A stretch of 13,867 nt of DNA from Gemmataceae bacterium (lineage in GTDB: Bacteria > Planctomycetota > Planctomycetia > Gemmatales > Gemmataceae), in the NCBI GenBank assembly GCA_020847555.1, contig JADLBT010000080.1, positions 1 through 13,867 on the forward strand, in the 5' to 3' direction. The notes beneath the pieces were generated by a model that ran no database searches, was not told where the DNA came from, and saw nothing but the letters and a program-made list of their open reading frames with translations. The position numbers were made by a program, and so were the translations under genes. Position 1 is the stretch's first letter. Every line of letters starts with the position of its first letter. Shown here piece by piece: positions 13,706-13,867 of the stretch.

Positions 13706-13867
13706 TCAGGTACGTGCCAGAACCTCGGCGAGGTGGACCGTTCGGGTTTGGCTCACCCGCCGGCGCAGGCAGCCGCCGATGTTCATCAGGCAGCCGGCGT
13801 CGGTGGCGATGACGACGTCCGCCCCGGTGCGCTCGATGAAGTCCGCCTTGTCCGCGACCATCGCGCC
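13706..13867 (-). CDS. lutA: Lactate utilization protein A (LutA), 3' end only
   Basis: The right edge cuts this gene; the last 53 codons are visible. They read through TGADVVIATDAGCLMNIGG, then CLRRR, and HLAEVLA near the end, which is the second cysteine-rich (CCG) motif and C-terminus of LutA, the lactate dehydrogenase component related to the glycolate oxidase iron-sulfur subunit. The stop at 13706-13708 is 13 bases before the lutB start codon, in an operon-like arrangement. The relative GlcF has a similar end, but the adjacent lutB settles the assignment. Confidence 0.88.
   Translation of the reverse strand, partial: GAMVADKADFIERTGADVVIATDAGCLMNIGGCLRRRVSQTRTVHLAEVLART

Overview
The window is GC-rich bacterial DNA with dense coding and a strong G/C bias at third codon positions. 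It most resembles a planctomycete of the Gemmata type. This is an inference from gene content: several zinc-ribbon plus B-box-like membrane proteins with proline-rich linkers, a DUF2203 protein among complex I genes, a 68-residue protein of a type I associate with planctomycetes, and palindromic repeats in many gene gaps. No ribosomal RNA, tRNA, CRISPR array, transposase or phage gene was seen.

Layout from left to right. A gene fragment on the + strand (3-170) converges on and overlaps the end of nuoD. Then comes a minus-strand respiratory block, in transcription order nuoI, a DUF2203 gene, nuoA, nuoB, nuoC, nuoD (4669 down to 148). These encode the quinone-module and hydrophilic connecting subunits of NADH:quinone oxidoreductase; the NADH-binding and antiporter-like subunits are not in the window. 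Upstream of it, also on the minus strand, is a three-gene set for an RDD membrane protein and two related zinc-ribbon/B-box-like membrane proteins (7015 down to 4817). It starts from a clear extended -10 promoter and is divergent from a small four-helix membrane protein gene on the + strand (7161-7577).

The middle holds an exported M20D-type amidohydrolase (minus strand), a 400-base upstream region with a perfect dyad, a 68-aa orphan gene (+ strand) ending in a very strong intrinsic terminator, and a 279-aa protein with four zinc-binding knuckles (minus strand).

The right end is a lactate-utilization operon on the minus strand: lutA (only its 3' end), lutB, an inserted NADAR/YbiA-family gene, and lutC, whose start overlaps the NADAR stop. 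Together the lut and nuo genes point to an organism that oxidises lactate and feeds a respiratory chain.

The most notable observations are the NADAR gene embedded in the lut operon, a family of four palindromes (CCCACGGG...CCCGTGGG) placed just after the 3' ends of minus-strand genes, one of which forms the C-terminal codons of the RDD gene, and the DUF2203 gene inside the nuo cluster with the best ribosome binding site in the block. None of this proves a new system; the NADAR-lut linkage and the palindrome family are the best leads.
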